From Turritopsis dohrnii (lineage: Eukaryota > Cnidaria > Hydrozoa > Anthoathecata > Oceaniidae), in assembly GCA_027922465.2 (NCBI GenBank), contig BQMF02000616.1, forward strand, positions 62,001 to 126,000: a stretch of 64,000 nucleotides of DNA, written 5' to 3'. Under the pieces are notes generated by a model, which was not told the DNA's origin, did no database searches, and was given only the letters and a program-made list of their open reading frames with translations. The position numbers were made by a program, and so were the translations under genes. This document shows, one piece after another, positions 45,677 through 56,629 of this stretch. Numbering within the stretch: the first letter of the stretch is position 1; every line of letters starts with the position of its first letter.

Positions 45677-46613
45677 CTAGCCGCCAAGGCGGCGTTGCTC
45701 GCCGCCCATGTCCACCTGCTCTGTATCACTGTATCAATAAACGTCAAATTTCGATATAAACGGCTCGTACAACTTGTGTTCAGCCAGAAGCAGATTCGAA
45801 GTCACAACCTCTGGTGTGCAGTCAGTGTTACATCACTGTTACATCAACTATTTTTCAGGTTTTTCATGATGTTTTACTTTTTTATTTTTTTCAAACCAAT
45901 CGTTGATCAGTACAACAATACACTCAAAACGTTGGGAGAAAAAACTTCAACTTTTTATTAGCTTTTGTTTTAAAAAAGTTACGCAATCTAACATGGCTGC
46001 TATCAACAGGTGGAAAATTGTTTCTCTTCTTAAAAAGTTCACACGGGAGGAGCAAAAAAAGGCACGTGCTAAATGAATAAAGTGAATAAAAAACACGTTC
46101 GATCAGAAGCGCATAACGATTAAAAAAATTAAATTATTAAAAGAAAAGCAAAAAAGATTTTGTTTCATGACACACCATTTTCACCTGTCGGGCAAGGAAA
46201 GTTTCGGTTTTTAAACATTTTGATTGCTCGAAAAAAAATTTCACCCGTCTCAGACAGTCTGGCAAGCGTTAGGATACAACACTGGGAAACTGAACGTGCT
46301 GCCATGTTATGCCACTGCTGCTTTTTGTCCAAAATGTTTTATCAGTTAGTTTCTTTGTATTTAATTGATGTATTGTTTTCGAGGCGAAGTTAACGGTGGT
46401 CCTTGGAATATAAAATTGACAATAATAATAAAACAAAACGTTATCCCTATTGGTTCACCAGCCAAAAACGTTCGATTGTGGTTGCAATGTATTTGTTTTG
46501 CACTGACTTGGCAAACAAATAAGAAAATTATTCTTTCACAACTAAATCTACCATTTTGCGTGACATTCACACAAACAGACAAGCAAACAGAGAATCGGCT
46601 ATTAATATATAGA
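45677..46613 (-). mobile_element. Helitron-B full copy
   Basis: 937 bp from the 3' CTAG/hairpin end (ctagccgccaaggcggcg on +) to the TC end at 46,613, non-coding, tandem with the units on both sides. Confidence 0.82.
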
Positions 46614-47282
46614 CTAGCCGCCAGGGCGACATCGCTCGCCGCCCTGCTCTGTATCACCCCGCAGACCCCAATAAACGTCATATTTCCTTATAAATGCTTC
46701 TGAGGTTCAATTCTAATTGCTTCTGGACTGTTTTGACTTCCTTTCCTGCTGGCTTTATTGCTTAATAAAGCTTGATTGCACACGAAGACAAAAACGTCCC
46801 TTGTGTTTCAAATCTTGCATAGTCTAAACTCAGCCGTTCACTGTCGCAGTCGCATTTAAAATGTCAGCAAACGTTTTTGCTTTACATAAGGCATTCCGAA
46901 CGTGAACTTCACGTGGTTTATATTTACGATTTTAAACCAATTAAATATCAATTTAAACAACGATTCCAAAAAGACTACAGCTTCGGTTTTTCAAACATTT
47001 TGATTGATCGAAAAAAATATAACACTGGCAAACCGAACATGCTACCATATGATACCACCGCTGGTTGTTGTCCAATATGTTTAATAAGTTCGTTTCTTTG
47101 TATCTAGTTGCTCTAATGTTTTCAAAGCAAAGTCAACGGTGGTTTTGGAATATGAAATTAATAACAATAATAATAAAAGGAACGTTATCCCTACTGCTTC
47201 ACCAGCCAAAAAAAGTCACGTTCGATTGGGGGTTGCAATATATTTGTTTCGCACTGACTTCGCACACAAAAAAAGAAATGCT
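46614..47282 (-). mobile_element. Helitron-B copy, 5'-truncated
   Basis: Begins with a diverged 3' end (ctagccgccagggcgacatc on +) abutting the preceding unit and loses similarity after aaaaaaagaaatg near 47,282, before the 5' terminus. The following 47,283-47,995 shows no gene. Confidence 0.65.
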
Positions 47283-47995
47283 GATGCTGATCACGATTTT
47301 AAATGTTACCAAAGCCCAAAACCCGCAATTTTGACAAAATGTGTTACTTTTTCACTCTCATATCGTTCACTTCCAATGCCGCCATTTTTAACAGCGAGGG
47401 TGATGTAATACCACCATAATTACTTTGCCAAACATTGTCATACTGCAAAAAAATTGCTTGCACCATTGTTCTGCGGAATAGCCTAGCTCGTTCAGTGAAA
47501 TACAAAATGGCGAAGAATTTTCGTAAACAAATGACATATAGCTAATGGACTTTATGTTCTGTAACACCAACTGTTATCGTTGTTTGGCTCATTTTTCATC
47601 GAAATTAATTTAAATTTACAATAAAAACCCTAAAGCGAGTAACAGACTTCCGCAAAGAGTGGACAGAGTATGACTCTGAGCCTAAAAAACCATTTGTGTG
47701 AAAGCCATATTTCATTTGATTGACTTATTTGTGCACAAAAAAGGAAGGGGAGAATGAAAGAAACAAATCATAAAATTGATAAGGCTTTCCTTCTTGATTT
47801 TTGTTTTGACTGTTTTGTTCACTAAAGTAATTCTTTAAGTTTTTCACATATGCATGTAAACGTCATTCTCATCAATGATGAAAAACCCCATCAGTTGCTG
47901 GTGTCAAGAAAGAGTCCAGTCATGTTCTGCCAGTAGTATGCACTATATGCAACAAGGGAACTATTTATAAAATTGTAAGTACTTATATATATGTA

Positions 47996-49014
47996 CTAGC
48001 CGCCAAGGCGGCGTAGCTCGCCGCCCATGTTCAGCCTGCGTTGTATCACCACCTGCTACAAATTATTGCACTTAAAACCAGCGATAAGACTTCCTTTGCT
48101 GCTGCCTTTATCGCTTAATAAAGCTCGTTTGCACGTGAAGAGAAATACGTTCCTGGTGTTTCAAATCTTGCATGTTCTTAACTCAGCCGTTCATTGTTGC
48201 GGTCGCATTTAAAATGTCAGTAGACTTTCTTGCTTTACACAATGCATTCCGAACGTGAACTTCACATGGTTTTTATTTACGATTTTAAACCAATCAAATA
48301 TCAGTTTAACAATACACTCAAAACGCAGAGAGAAAAAACTTTTCAACTTATTATTAGCTTTTGTTTTACGCGCTCTAACATGGGTGCTGTCAGAAGTAGG
48401 TGAAAAAATGGTTTTTCTTCTTAAAAAGATCACACGGGAGGAGAAAAAAAATGCACGTGCTAAATGATTGAATTGACTTAAAAACGTTCGATCAGATTAA
48501 AATAGATTAAAAGAAATCGATTAAAAGAATCTAAGACAACTATTAAGACAAAAGCAAAAAAAAAAAAAAAAAAATTGTTTCATGATTCTCTTTTTTTTTA
48601 CCTATCGGTTTTAAAACATTCTGATTGTTCGAAAAAAAGTTCACCTGTCTCAGACAGTCACGAAAGCGTTAGGATACACTGGCAAACCGATCATGCTGCC
48701 ACATTCTGCCACTGCTGCTTTTTGTCCTAATTGTTTAATCAGTTAGTTTCTTTGTATTTAGTTGATGTATTGTTTTCAAAGCCAAGTCAACGGTGGTCCT
48801 TGGAATAAAAAACTAACAATAAAAATAAAAACAAAACGTTATCTCTATTGGTTCACCAGCCAAAAAAAGTCACGTTCGATTGAGGTTGCAATTTATTTGT
48901 GTCGAACTCACGTCGCACACAAAAAAAGAAATAATTTCGCTCACAACTCAATCTACCATTTTGCGTGACTTACAAACAAACAAACAGACAGAGAATCGGC
49001 TATTAATATATAGA
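47996..49014 (-). mobile_element. Helitron-B full copy
   Basis: 1,019 bp with CTAG/hairpin end at 47,996 preceded by A, and TC end at 49,014 followed by T. Its 3' half is nearly identical to the unit starting at 37,138. Non-coding. Confidence 0.85.
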
Positions 49015-50464
49015 TAATAAAGAAACGTGACCTAAGCAAATGATGAAAATCAAAGTGTTTTGTATTTGATAATAACAACTGAGAATGTGTGTATTACAGG
49101 ACTTTTTATGAGAATCAGTGTACAACATTGCCTGAGGTTGGTTGTTTTTATGTTTTGAACCTTTTTCAGCCAGAATTTCTCTGATTTTGTTCTTAGCTTG
49201 AAGAACACAGTTTCACATTCCAGTCTCACTTTGTTTGTTCTTTGTGGAACTTCTAGTAAAATAAAAAACATTTTTTTTGAAACATCTTTGCTACTAGCTT
49301 GTTCTTGTTTCCGTTTTAACGATTCAAATTAATTTGTGATTCAATGTAGAAGTAAAATGGTAGCCATTTGGTAGTCACCCAATAAGAGGGTGCAAACAGG
49401 CCAAACATTGCACTATCGTTAATATACTTTTACACATTTATTTTAGACGAGAAAAGAAACACAAGTGAAAATATAATTCAAAAGAATTTACGGCAAGAGA
49501 ACTCGCATCCTTAACTGTTCTTATTTTACAAGACAATTCAGGCTCAGGCTGTTTTTTCTTTTTGGCCAAATCTGAGAATAGGAGTTCTTATAAAATTGTT
49601 TTTATAAAAAAGCATGTATTTTAAAACCTGACATTATATCTTTACTCAAAATTTATTATAAAGATGTACTGTGGAAACTTAGAAGTAAAGTACCATAAAC
49701 TATGTTACAACAGCTACAAAATACCTTGGGTGGAGAATAAAGGGAAAGTGTTGCTGTATGAAAAATCTTTCACAAAGTTTTTATATGAATGAAAAATTGG
49801 TCAATTAAAGAAAAGTATATTTCTAAAGCATTTGCACAAAATGGCTTGTGAACATTGTTCAGTCTGTAGAGCAACTAGATCTCTCCAACTACAAGTCAGA
49901 GAGACCAAGGTATACAACAGAGTTTTCCACATATTGTTTTTATTGACCAAGTCCTACACTTGTAAGAAACAGTAGTGAGTTAGTATTTCATGAAGTTATA
50001 GTTTTACCCTTCCAATCATGTAGTCCAAGAAGATAGTTCTAGTCCTTTAGAAGAGGTTGAAAGTTTGGAAGGTAAGTTCTGCATGGTTTTAAGGTTCGAT
50101 TCCTTCGTTCAGCTGCAAGTAATGTCTGGTGACAGTAACATGAGCATAATGCTGGGTGGCCCATTCCATATAGAACATTACATGTATAAAAAATGAGTAT
50201 TTATTAGTATTAATTAGCAATGATGCAAGACCTAGTGCCATACAGAATCAAAGAAAAGGATAACCACATAAAGGGAAGTTCACAGGAATTTAATTTCGCA
50301 ATTCGCTTAAAGAAGATATACGGACATTTTTTGATCCTTGAGACGTCAAGAAATCTAATGACGAGACATGCAAGAAAGGATCATCAAAAATACTTTTGTG
50401 ATCGATTTGACTAATTAGATTTGAATTTGTATTTGAATTTGAATTTATTTCTTTCTACTAATTA
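49015..50464. other. Spacer with a MITE-D fragment
   Basis: About 49,440-49,620 matches the MITE at 57.73-58.13 kb and the fragment at 26.02-26.19 kb (words ttggccaaatctgag and caggctgt). No gene is supported; the 64-residue frame at 50,220-50,414 has no recognisable domain. Confidence 0.45.
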
Positions 50465-51871
50465 GGGAGCTTAAGCAATCGCAACGGCAACGAAGACGGC
50501 GACGTGTTTAAAAAAAATGCTTTGTTTTCTATGTAGAATTGGTTTTGAAATGGAGTCTACTACTTATAAGACCATCGGGAGAATTTTATAAGATAATTAT
50601 AAGATAATTACATGAAAATTACGTGAAAAGTCATGATTTGAAGTCGTCTGACAACGGAAACGCGATTATAGAGAAAATCTTTTTGTCTTATGTAGATTTT
50701 ATTGAAGCTCGATAACTTTCTAGTCGTTATAAATTTATCAATTGGGTAAGTTCTCTAATAAAAAGAAGTTCTTCAAAATACTATTCACAAGTAATTGCCC
50801 CCGCAGCGAGCGTAAGCGAGCGAGGAGGCATAGTGGTTTCACGAGATAGGTGAATGTCAGTTTCCGATTTTGTTCTTCATCATCTTCATCATCCTCCAAC
50901 TTTCGTGTTGACGTTACACGGTGGAATACAATTATTAGCTGACTTTGCTTTTTTTTCCCGTTTCAAAGCATGGTGCTGTAAGTGGGAGACAGAATGTTTT
51001 TTCGTATCTCTTTCCTAATTTATTATTATTTATACTATGTTATTTAAGAAGTTCGTTTGATAAAATTGCTAAGACATTTTTCATATTACTTTTGTGTTGT
51101 TTTAGTGCAGTGAACGACTAGGATTTTGAAGCACAGCTTGAAATCTGAAATTTTGCCAACAACATTTTATTTTTGTATATATGTTTTAGATCTAAATCTT
51201 TCATTCGATAAATTTTATTCAATGCACTGATTTTTGGCGGATCTTGCCTTAAAAAGATTTTAATTGGATATCTGTGTATGCAAAAAGGCCTACAAATTGT
51301 CGTTCTTCGTGTTTTCCTTCTTTTTTCTGTCCTCCAAACCTGGTGTGATCATGATCAATAAAACCTTCTTATATTTTTTTCTTGTTTTTTATGTAAACTT
51401 TGGCTATTTCTTGTTTTGAATCAAAGTTTGAAACGCAGTTTTCTAATGGATTTTTCGCTTTAATTTTTTTTTTTAAAGTTTTTTTTTTCTTTCTTTTGGT
51501 TTTTACAGAATTTCTTTAACAAATGTTTATCTTATTTTGATTAAAAAATACGTATCCATGGTTTCAGTTCACACATTTCTTTTGTTTGTAGCTAATACTT
51601 TCTGATATTACTTGTTAAGCCTTAATTACACTTTCTGAAAGGTATAAATTAGCATCAGTGTGACATAGGACTAAGACATAACAAAAAGTAACAAAGTTTT
51701 TCTTTGTTTTTGTTTCCGTTGTATAGCTTGCAATGTATAGCTTGCTGTGTGTACAAATTGGAATGCTTGAGCGCGGGGGCATTTTTAGCTAAAGCTACAT
51801 GCTAGTTTTATTATTTTGTTCTTTTTTCTTACGTCGTCGTCCACGTTGCCGTCGTAGTTGCTTAAGTTCAC
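50465..51871. mobile_element. Non-autonomous element with GGGAGCTTAAGCA ends
   Basis: The left end GGGAGCTTAAGCAATCGCAA is matched by an inverted, diverged right end (gttgcttaagttcac) at 51,857-51,871, each followed by a CG-rich acggcaacg/cgttgccgt block. No target duplication could be fixed. A second inverted repeat pair (gcccccgc at 50,797; gcgggggc ending 51,780) suggests another element nested inside. No coding. Confidence 0.5.
51590..51810 (-). repeat. Repeat C, inverted relative to 58.93-59.30 kb
   Basis: The complement of this stretch matches 58,930-59,297: ctagcatgtagctttagcta, tgcccccgcgctcaagcatt and the acaaagtttttc and gcttaacaagtaatatta words are shared. It is a dispersed family with one end at about aaactagcatg. 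Confidence 0.65.
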
Positions 51872-52326
51872 TATTATTAGAACTCACTATTATACGCGAA
51901 GAAAATACGAGGACAAAAAAAAGTTTCATTAATTTCAACTCCCTGAAAATTTCAAATTCAAGAATCAAAATTTTATTTAAAAGACTTTCGTGATCGGCTG
52001 AAAACAAAAAATTTCACGAGAACTGAATTTCGCAGTTGACCAAAATTCTTCATTCCTCGGGTAATAAAAGTCACGTAAAACGAAATTTAATGAGTTTTTC
52101 TAGAGTTATTTTTTCAATTTTCTCCTCTTCTATTTTTCCAATTTCGAAAAAAAATACATCATTGGAAAGAGGGAAACAATAAGGTTTTCAATGATATAAA
52201 AATTATCATCCAATGATCAGAATTTATTGACATATAAACGATTATAATTCTTGTTGCCACTTTTTTGAAACACACTGTATATACTTATAATGTTTAACGT
52301 ATCTTTATGGTTGTAATGCCACTACA

Positions 52327-52876
52327 CTGGCTGCTTTCACGCAAGAGGAAAGAAGCGTGCTGGCAATGCCTGAATATCAACATATCATTTCAATACGCAA
52401 TCGGCTGTATTGGCGATAGCGAGCATTTTGATGCTTCAACAGTTTATATGCTTGTTGTACGGAAGTAGTAAAAAACGATGTAAAGAACCAGTGACATTCT
52501 TTCAACAAGACAACTTTGCAGAGGAATTACTGTCACCCGACGTTCGATGCACCACAAAAACATACAAAGTGCGCAAACTATCAAAGCTCAAAAGAACTAA
52601 GCTGCGGATGCGAAGAAAGTGGATGCAAAAACGAAGAAGTTGCAAATGTTTCATAAACGAACTCTCGTGCACAAAGATATGCAAATGTATTTATGAGAGA
52701 ATGGAAAAGTTGACGAATCAGAATCAAGCGAGGAAGATTGGAATGATGATGTTGATGACAGCTTTAAGGTCTCGACTCTTGGAATCGGACATTGACACCT
52801 CAGATGCTGAGAAACAGTTGAATAATTATATTTTTAAACAGAATATCGATAAATTTATTAACAAATTTAGCTACTA
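52327..52876 (+). pseudogene. Remnant of a repetitive gene with a C-terminal cysteine-rich motif
   Basis: Disconnected frames read a degenerate LLYGSSKKRC region and then, across a frame shift near 52,610, a LSCGCEESGC part followed by SCKCFINELSCTKICKC. A CGC..GC...C.C....L.CT..C.C pattern closes a family of repetitive proteins common in invertebrate genomes, resembling tesmin-type CXC motifs. The reading frame 52,410-52,877 is probably partly spurious. The LINE begins immediately after it. Function unknown. Confidence 0.4.
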
Positions 52877-52879
52877 ACA

Positions 52880-53816
52880 CTCTCAGAAACTCATTTGAAA
52901 TCAAACGATACAAATGGTATTTGAGAAATCCAGGGGTTTAACTTTGCTAGTCGACACAGAGAAAATGGTCCCGGAGGCGGCGTTGCTGCTTACATATCAG
53001 AAAATATTGCATTGGAAAGAAAGGAGAATCTAGAACATAAGGAAATTGAATGTTTATGGTTGGAAATTATTGTTAAAAAGTCCAAGAACTTCCTTGTGTG
53101 TATTTTTTTATCTACTCCCCGATGGATCTCACTATTGCAGTAAGAACTTCGATGATCATCTTACCGAGATGTTGTCATTAGCCACATCAACTGACAAAGA
53201 AATAATACTCCTTGGGGATGCTAATGTTGATTACTTAAAACGAAATGTAAATTGTTCTTTTAAAGATTCCTTGACTGTGCATGGTTTTACGAAAACAATT
53301 AAAAACGCTACAAGAATAAATCAATCCACTAGTTCACTAATCGACATTATTGCTACAAATATGACGTCAGTAATTAAGGAAACAACCGTCATTCCTATTA
53401 CGTTTAGTGACCATGATATGGTGGGGTGCGTGAGAAAACTAAATCATGTTAAATTCAAACCCAAACAAGTTAATTGTAGAGATTATCGTAAACACAATAA
53501 AGATGCTCTTTGTCAAGATCTAGAGTCGCAGGACTGGGCCGTTGTTTTCTCAACTAGTGATAAACTTTCGGCCTGGGAAGGATTAAAGTCAATCTTAAAG
53601 TCCACCTTTGACCACCATGCCCCAATTATTGAGAAACGCATTCGTGGGAAACCTTCACCATGGCTAACAAGTGAAATCAAATCTTTCATGAATGACCGGG
53701 GCAATCTGCTAAGGACCGCACAAAAATCAAATAAAGTCGACGACTTTGAAAAATACAAGCACAAACGCAACAAAGTGAATCTCTTAATTAAAAAAGCCAA
53801 ATCAACGTACCATTAA
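52880..53816 (+). pseudogene. LINE ORF2, endonuclease part
   Basis: In successive frames: SETHL, ASRHRENGPGGGVAAYISEN, LWLEI, then (from 53,100 in another frame) DKEIILLGDANVDYL, SSLIDIIATN and ITFSDHDMVG. These are the ordered motifs of the AP-like endonuclease of non-LTR elements (the GDxN and SDH boxes). Frame breaks near 52,915, 53,110 and 53,815 make it inactive. Confidence 0.85.
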
Positions 53817-53999
53817 ACGAAAACGCTTCTGACCCTGACAATTTTTGGAAGTCAATTAAGTCGATTTATAAAGTAAAAAGTCGTGAGAAACAGCAACACC
53901 AGTTTTTTCAGTTTGACGGTTGTAAAACAAACAACAGCAACGATATTGCAAATGGCTTCTGTAAATTTTTCAGCACCATTGTAAGTCGCATGAAACATA

Positions 54000-55601
54000 A
54001 GTTTATACCGCTAATGAATTTCATCTGAAGAAAGCAAAAAAAAACTTGTTAGTTGCACCAACAAACGTTTTCAATTCAAACTTGTGTCACCTTCTGAGAT
54101 TGAAAAACTACTGAAAAGTCTTAAACGTAAAAAATCAACTGGAATTGATAATGTACCTGCTAATCTTCTAAAAGATACCGCAGCAGTTATCTCTGCATCT
54201 TTGTCTCATGTGATAAATCTTTCACTTAGGTCAGGGGTTATACCCAGGGATTGGAAAATTGCCAGAACATTACCGCTTTACAAATCAGGAACCAAATCGA
54301 GTTTTGATAATTACCGCCCAATTGCTATACTACCAGTACTCTCTAAGATCGCAGAAAGGGTCGTGCATATACAATTTATGAACTTTCTGGAAACAAACAA
54401 TCTATTGTCAGACCGTCAGTTTGGTTTCAGAAAGAAACGCTCAACTGAAACAGCTTCAACCATATTTGTTGATGATATTCGTAGTAAGGTTGATAAAGGG
54501 GAATGGGTCGGCGCAGTCTTTGTTGACCTTTCCAAGGCCTTTGACACTTTAAGTCACGTTAAGTTATTAACAAAGTTGGAATCATATGGGGTAAAAGGAG
54601 TCGAGCTTGAATAGTTCACAGACTACTTGTTTGACCATCACATTTGCGTCAGTTATTATACTTCAACATCACTCCTCCAACCAGTTACATCTGGAGTACC
54701 ACAGGGTTCCATTTTGGGCCCATTACTATTTATTATCTTCTTCAATGACATCACGGATGTAATGAAAAAAGCAAAACTTATTAAATACGCTGATGATATT
54801 GTTTTGTATTTTGGATCAAAGGACGTCATAGTTATTAACAACACACTCACCGATGAATTGAAATGCTTAGCAGAATGGTTAGATGAAAACGAACTATTGA
54901 TAAACTTAAAGAAAGGAAAAACTGAATGTCTACTTTTCGGCACAGCACAGAAACTAAAAAATCAAAAAGACTCGTTTAAAGTTTTTTACAAGGAAGTTGA
55001 GGTCTTTGAAACAAAATTTTATCAATATTTGGGTGTCGAATTAACCAGCTCGTTATCTTTGGCGACGTATTTCCAACAGTGTTATAAAAAGGCGGCGGGT
55101 CGATTACGCCTTCTTCACAGAGTCCGACCATTATTGACACCTTTAACTGCTAGATCCGTTTATGTTTCGATGATCATACCAACACTAACGTATTGCTCTA
55201 TTTTAAACCTGAATCTAACTAAAACACAGACCGATAATCTCAAGTCACTTGAACGACGAGCTAATAATATAGTAAACCGAGCAAACAAAATTAAGCTACC
55301 AATACCGTCAATTATAAATTTCACAAATAAACGTGCCTGTACACTGGTTCGGTCATGCTTGGAAAATAAACTCTTGGTTGATATGAACACTAAATCTAAA
55401 TTGATAAGTCATATCAATCAAACTCGAAATAATAACTATATGTTGAAGCTACCATCTATGAGAACTGAATATGGCAAATGTTCATTTTGTTTTATGGCCG
55501 CCAAAATATTTAATACCTTGCCTCTGGAACTTCGAAAAGCTGAAGGAAAGTCATTTCTAGATGCTTTAGAGACTTATTTTGGGCATAACGATTCAGGATA
55601 G
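54000..55601 (+). pseudogene. LINE ORF2, reverse transcriptase
   Basis: Frame 54,084-54,614 and frame 54,627-55,601 are the same frame separated by a TAG at 54,612, where FxDYL follows. Motifs in order: KSTGIDNVPANLL, PLYKSGTKSSFDNYRPI, FGFRKKRSTE, FVDLSKAFDTL, SGVPQGSILGPLLF, and the catalytic YADDIVLYF near 54,788, then WLDENELLIN and a C-terminal thumb-like region. This is a CR1/L2-type enzyme that makes cDNA at a nicked target. The TAG and upstream shifts make this copy defective. Confidence 0.88.
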
Positions 55602-55785
55602 ACTTTGTTTATGAGAAATTCAATTTTTACTAATTTTAATAATTCTTAGCTATGTTTTATCTGTAATTTATCAGCAGGACGCACATTGATAGCAAATGTA
55701 AATTTGAAGTGCTTATCCTGGGTAAATATTAGAATAAATAAATAAATAAATATTAGAATAAATAAAAATAAAATAAAAAATAACA

Positions 55786-56629
55786 CACGATACGCTTTTC
55801 CCGATAGCTCATTTTACCTGTAATTAAGCTACTCGCTGAATTATTTGTGTTTACTAGTCGATATTCATGAAAATATAATTAACTTCAAGGAAAAAACAGA
55901 ATCTAGGATAAGGAACACTAGAGATTTCAATTTATCGAAAAGTTCTCGATACGACTCGATAATTTAGTATTTGCATAGCTTTTCCTAGTTTTTAACGTTA
56001 TGAAAGTGTTTTAGTGCATGTTGGTAATTATATTGTGTTTATATGCATGGTTGAAATTTTTAAACTATTATATTACAAAGAAATATTAGAGAAAGCACTT
56101 AACACGAAAAAACACGAAAAAAACACGATTGCGCTATATTTGATGCTCAATTTCTCGAAAACTGCAGAGTTACCAGCTTGGTAACATTTATTTTTGAATT
56201 CGGCATGTTTAAAATCACTAATTTATATATATACTTTATATATATTTATATAATTTATATATATACCTTTGTCCCGAGATTTGGGGTACGAAAATTTTAT
56301 TAAGAGCTTTTAAGGCGCATTGGCCCACGGCTGATAAAAAAATGTACTACCAACCGTTACAGAGATATCATCGTTCAAAGAGTTTTATGACGTGACAGAC
56401 CCGTTCCCAAACCCAAATTTTTCGTCACCCCATCATCTGTATCACGGACTCCAACAAACGTCAGTTATCCCTATTGGTTATTGAGATAATTTTCCCTAAA
56501 TGCCCATGTTCAGCCTGCGTAGAGTTCACGAAAAATAAAACTAAGGAATTGGCAATAATGACATGACAAAAGTAGCATGACATTGCAGCTCAAAACACAG
56601 ATCTAAAAAATGAATGAGATGGCATGAAC
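55786..56629. other. Spacer, no gene seen
   Basis: AT-rich with a tatatatata-type run at 56,225-56,275 and a short Helitron-B-like word set (tgcccatgttcagcctgcgt) near 56,503. Bases 56,621-56,629 are the target duplication of the next element. Confidence 0.5.

Larger units (their letters stand above)
52877..55785 (+). mobile_element. 5'-truncated CR1/L2-like LINE
   Basis: Contains an AP-endonuclease part and a full reverse-transcriptase region, then a 3' UTR ending tatcctgggtaaatatt and an (aataaataaat) tail. The 5' end lies inside the endonuclease domain (LSETHL near 52,880). ORF1 is absent. The tail sequence is shared with the SINE at 10.58 kb. Confidence 0.88.
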
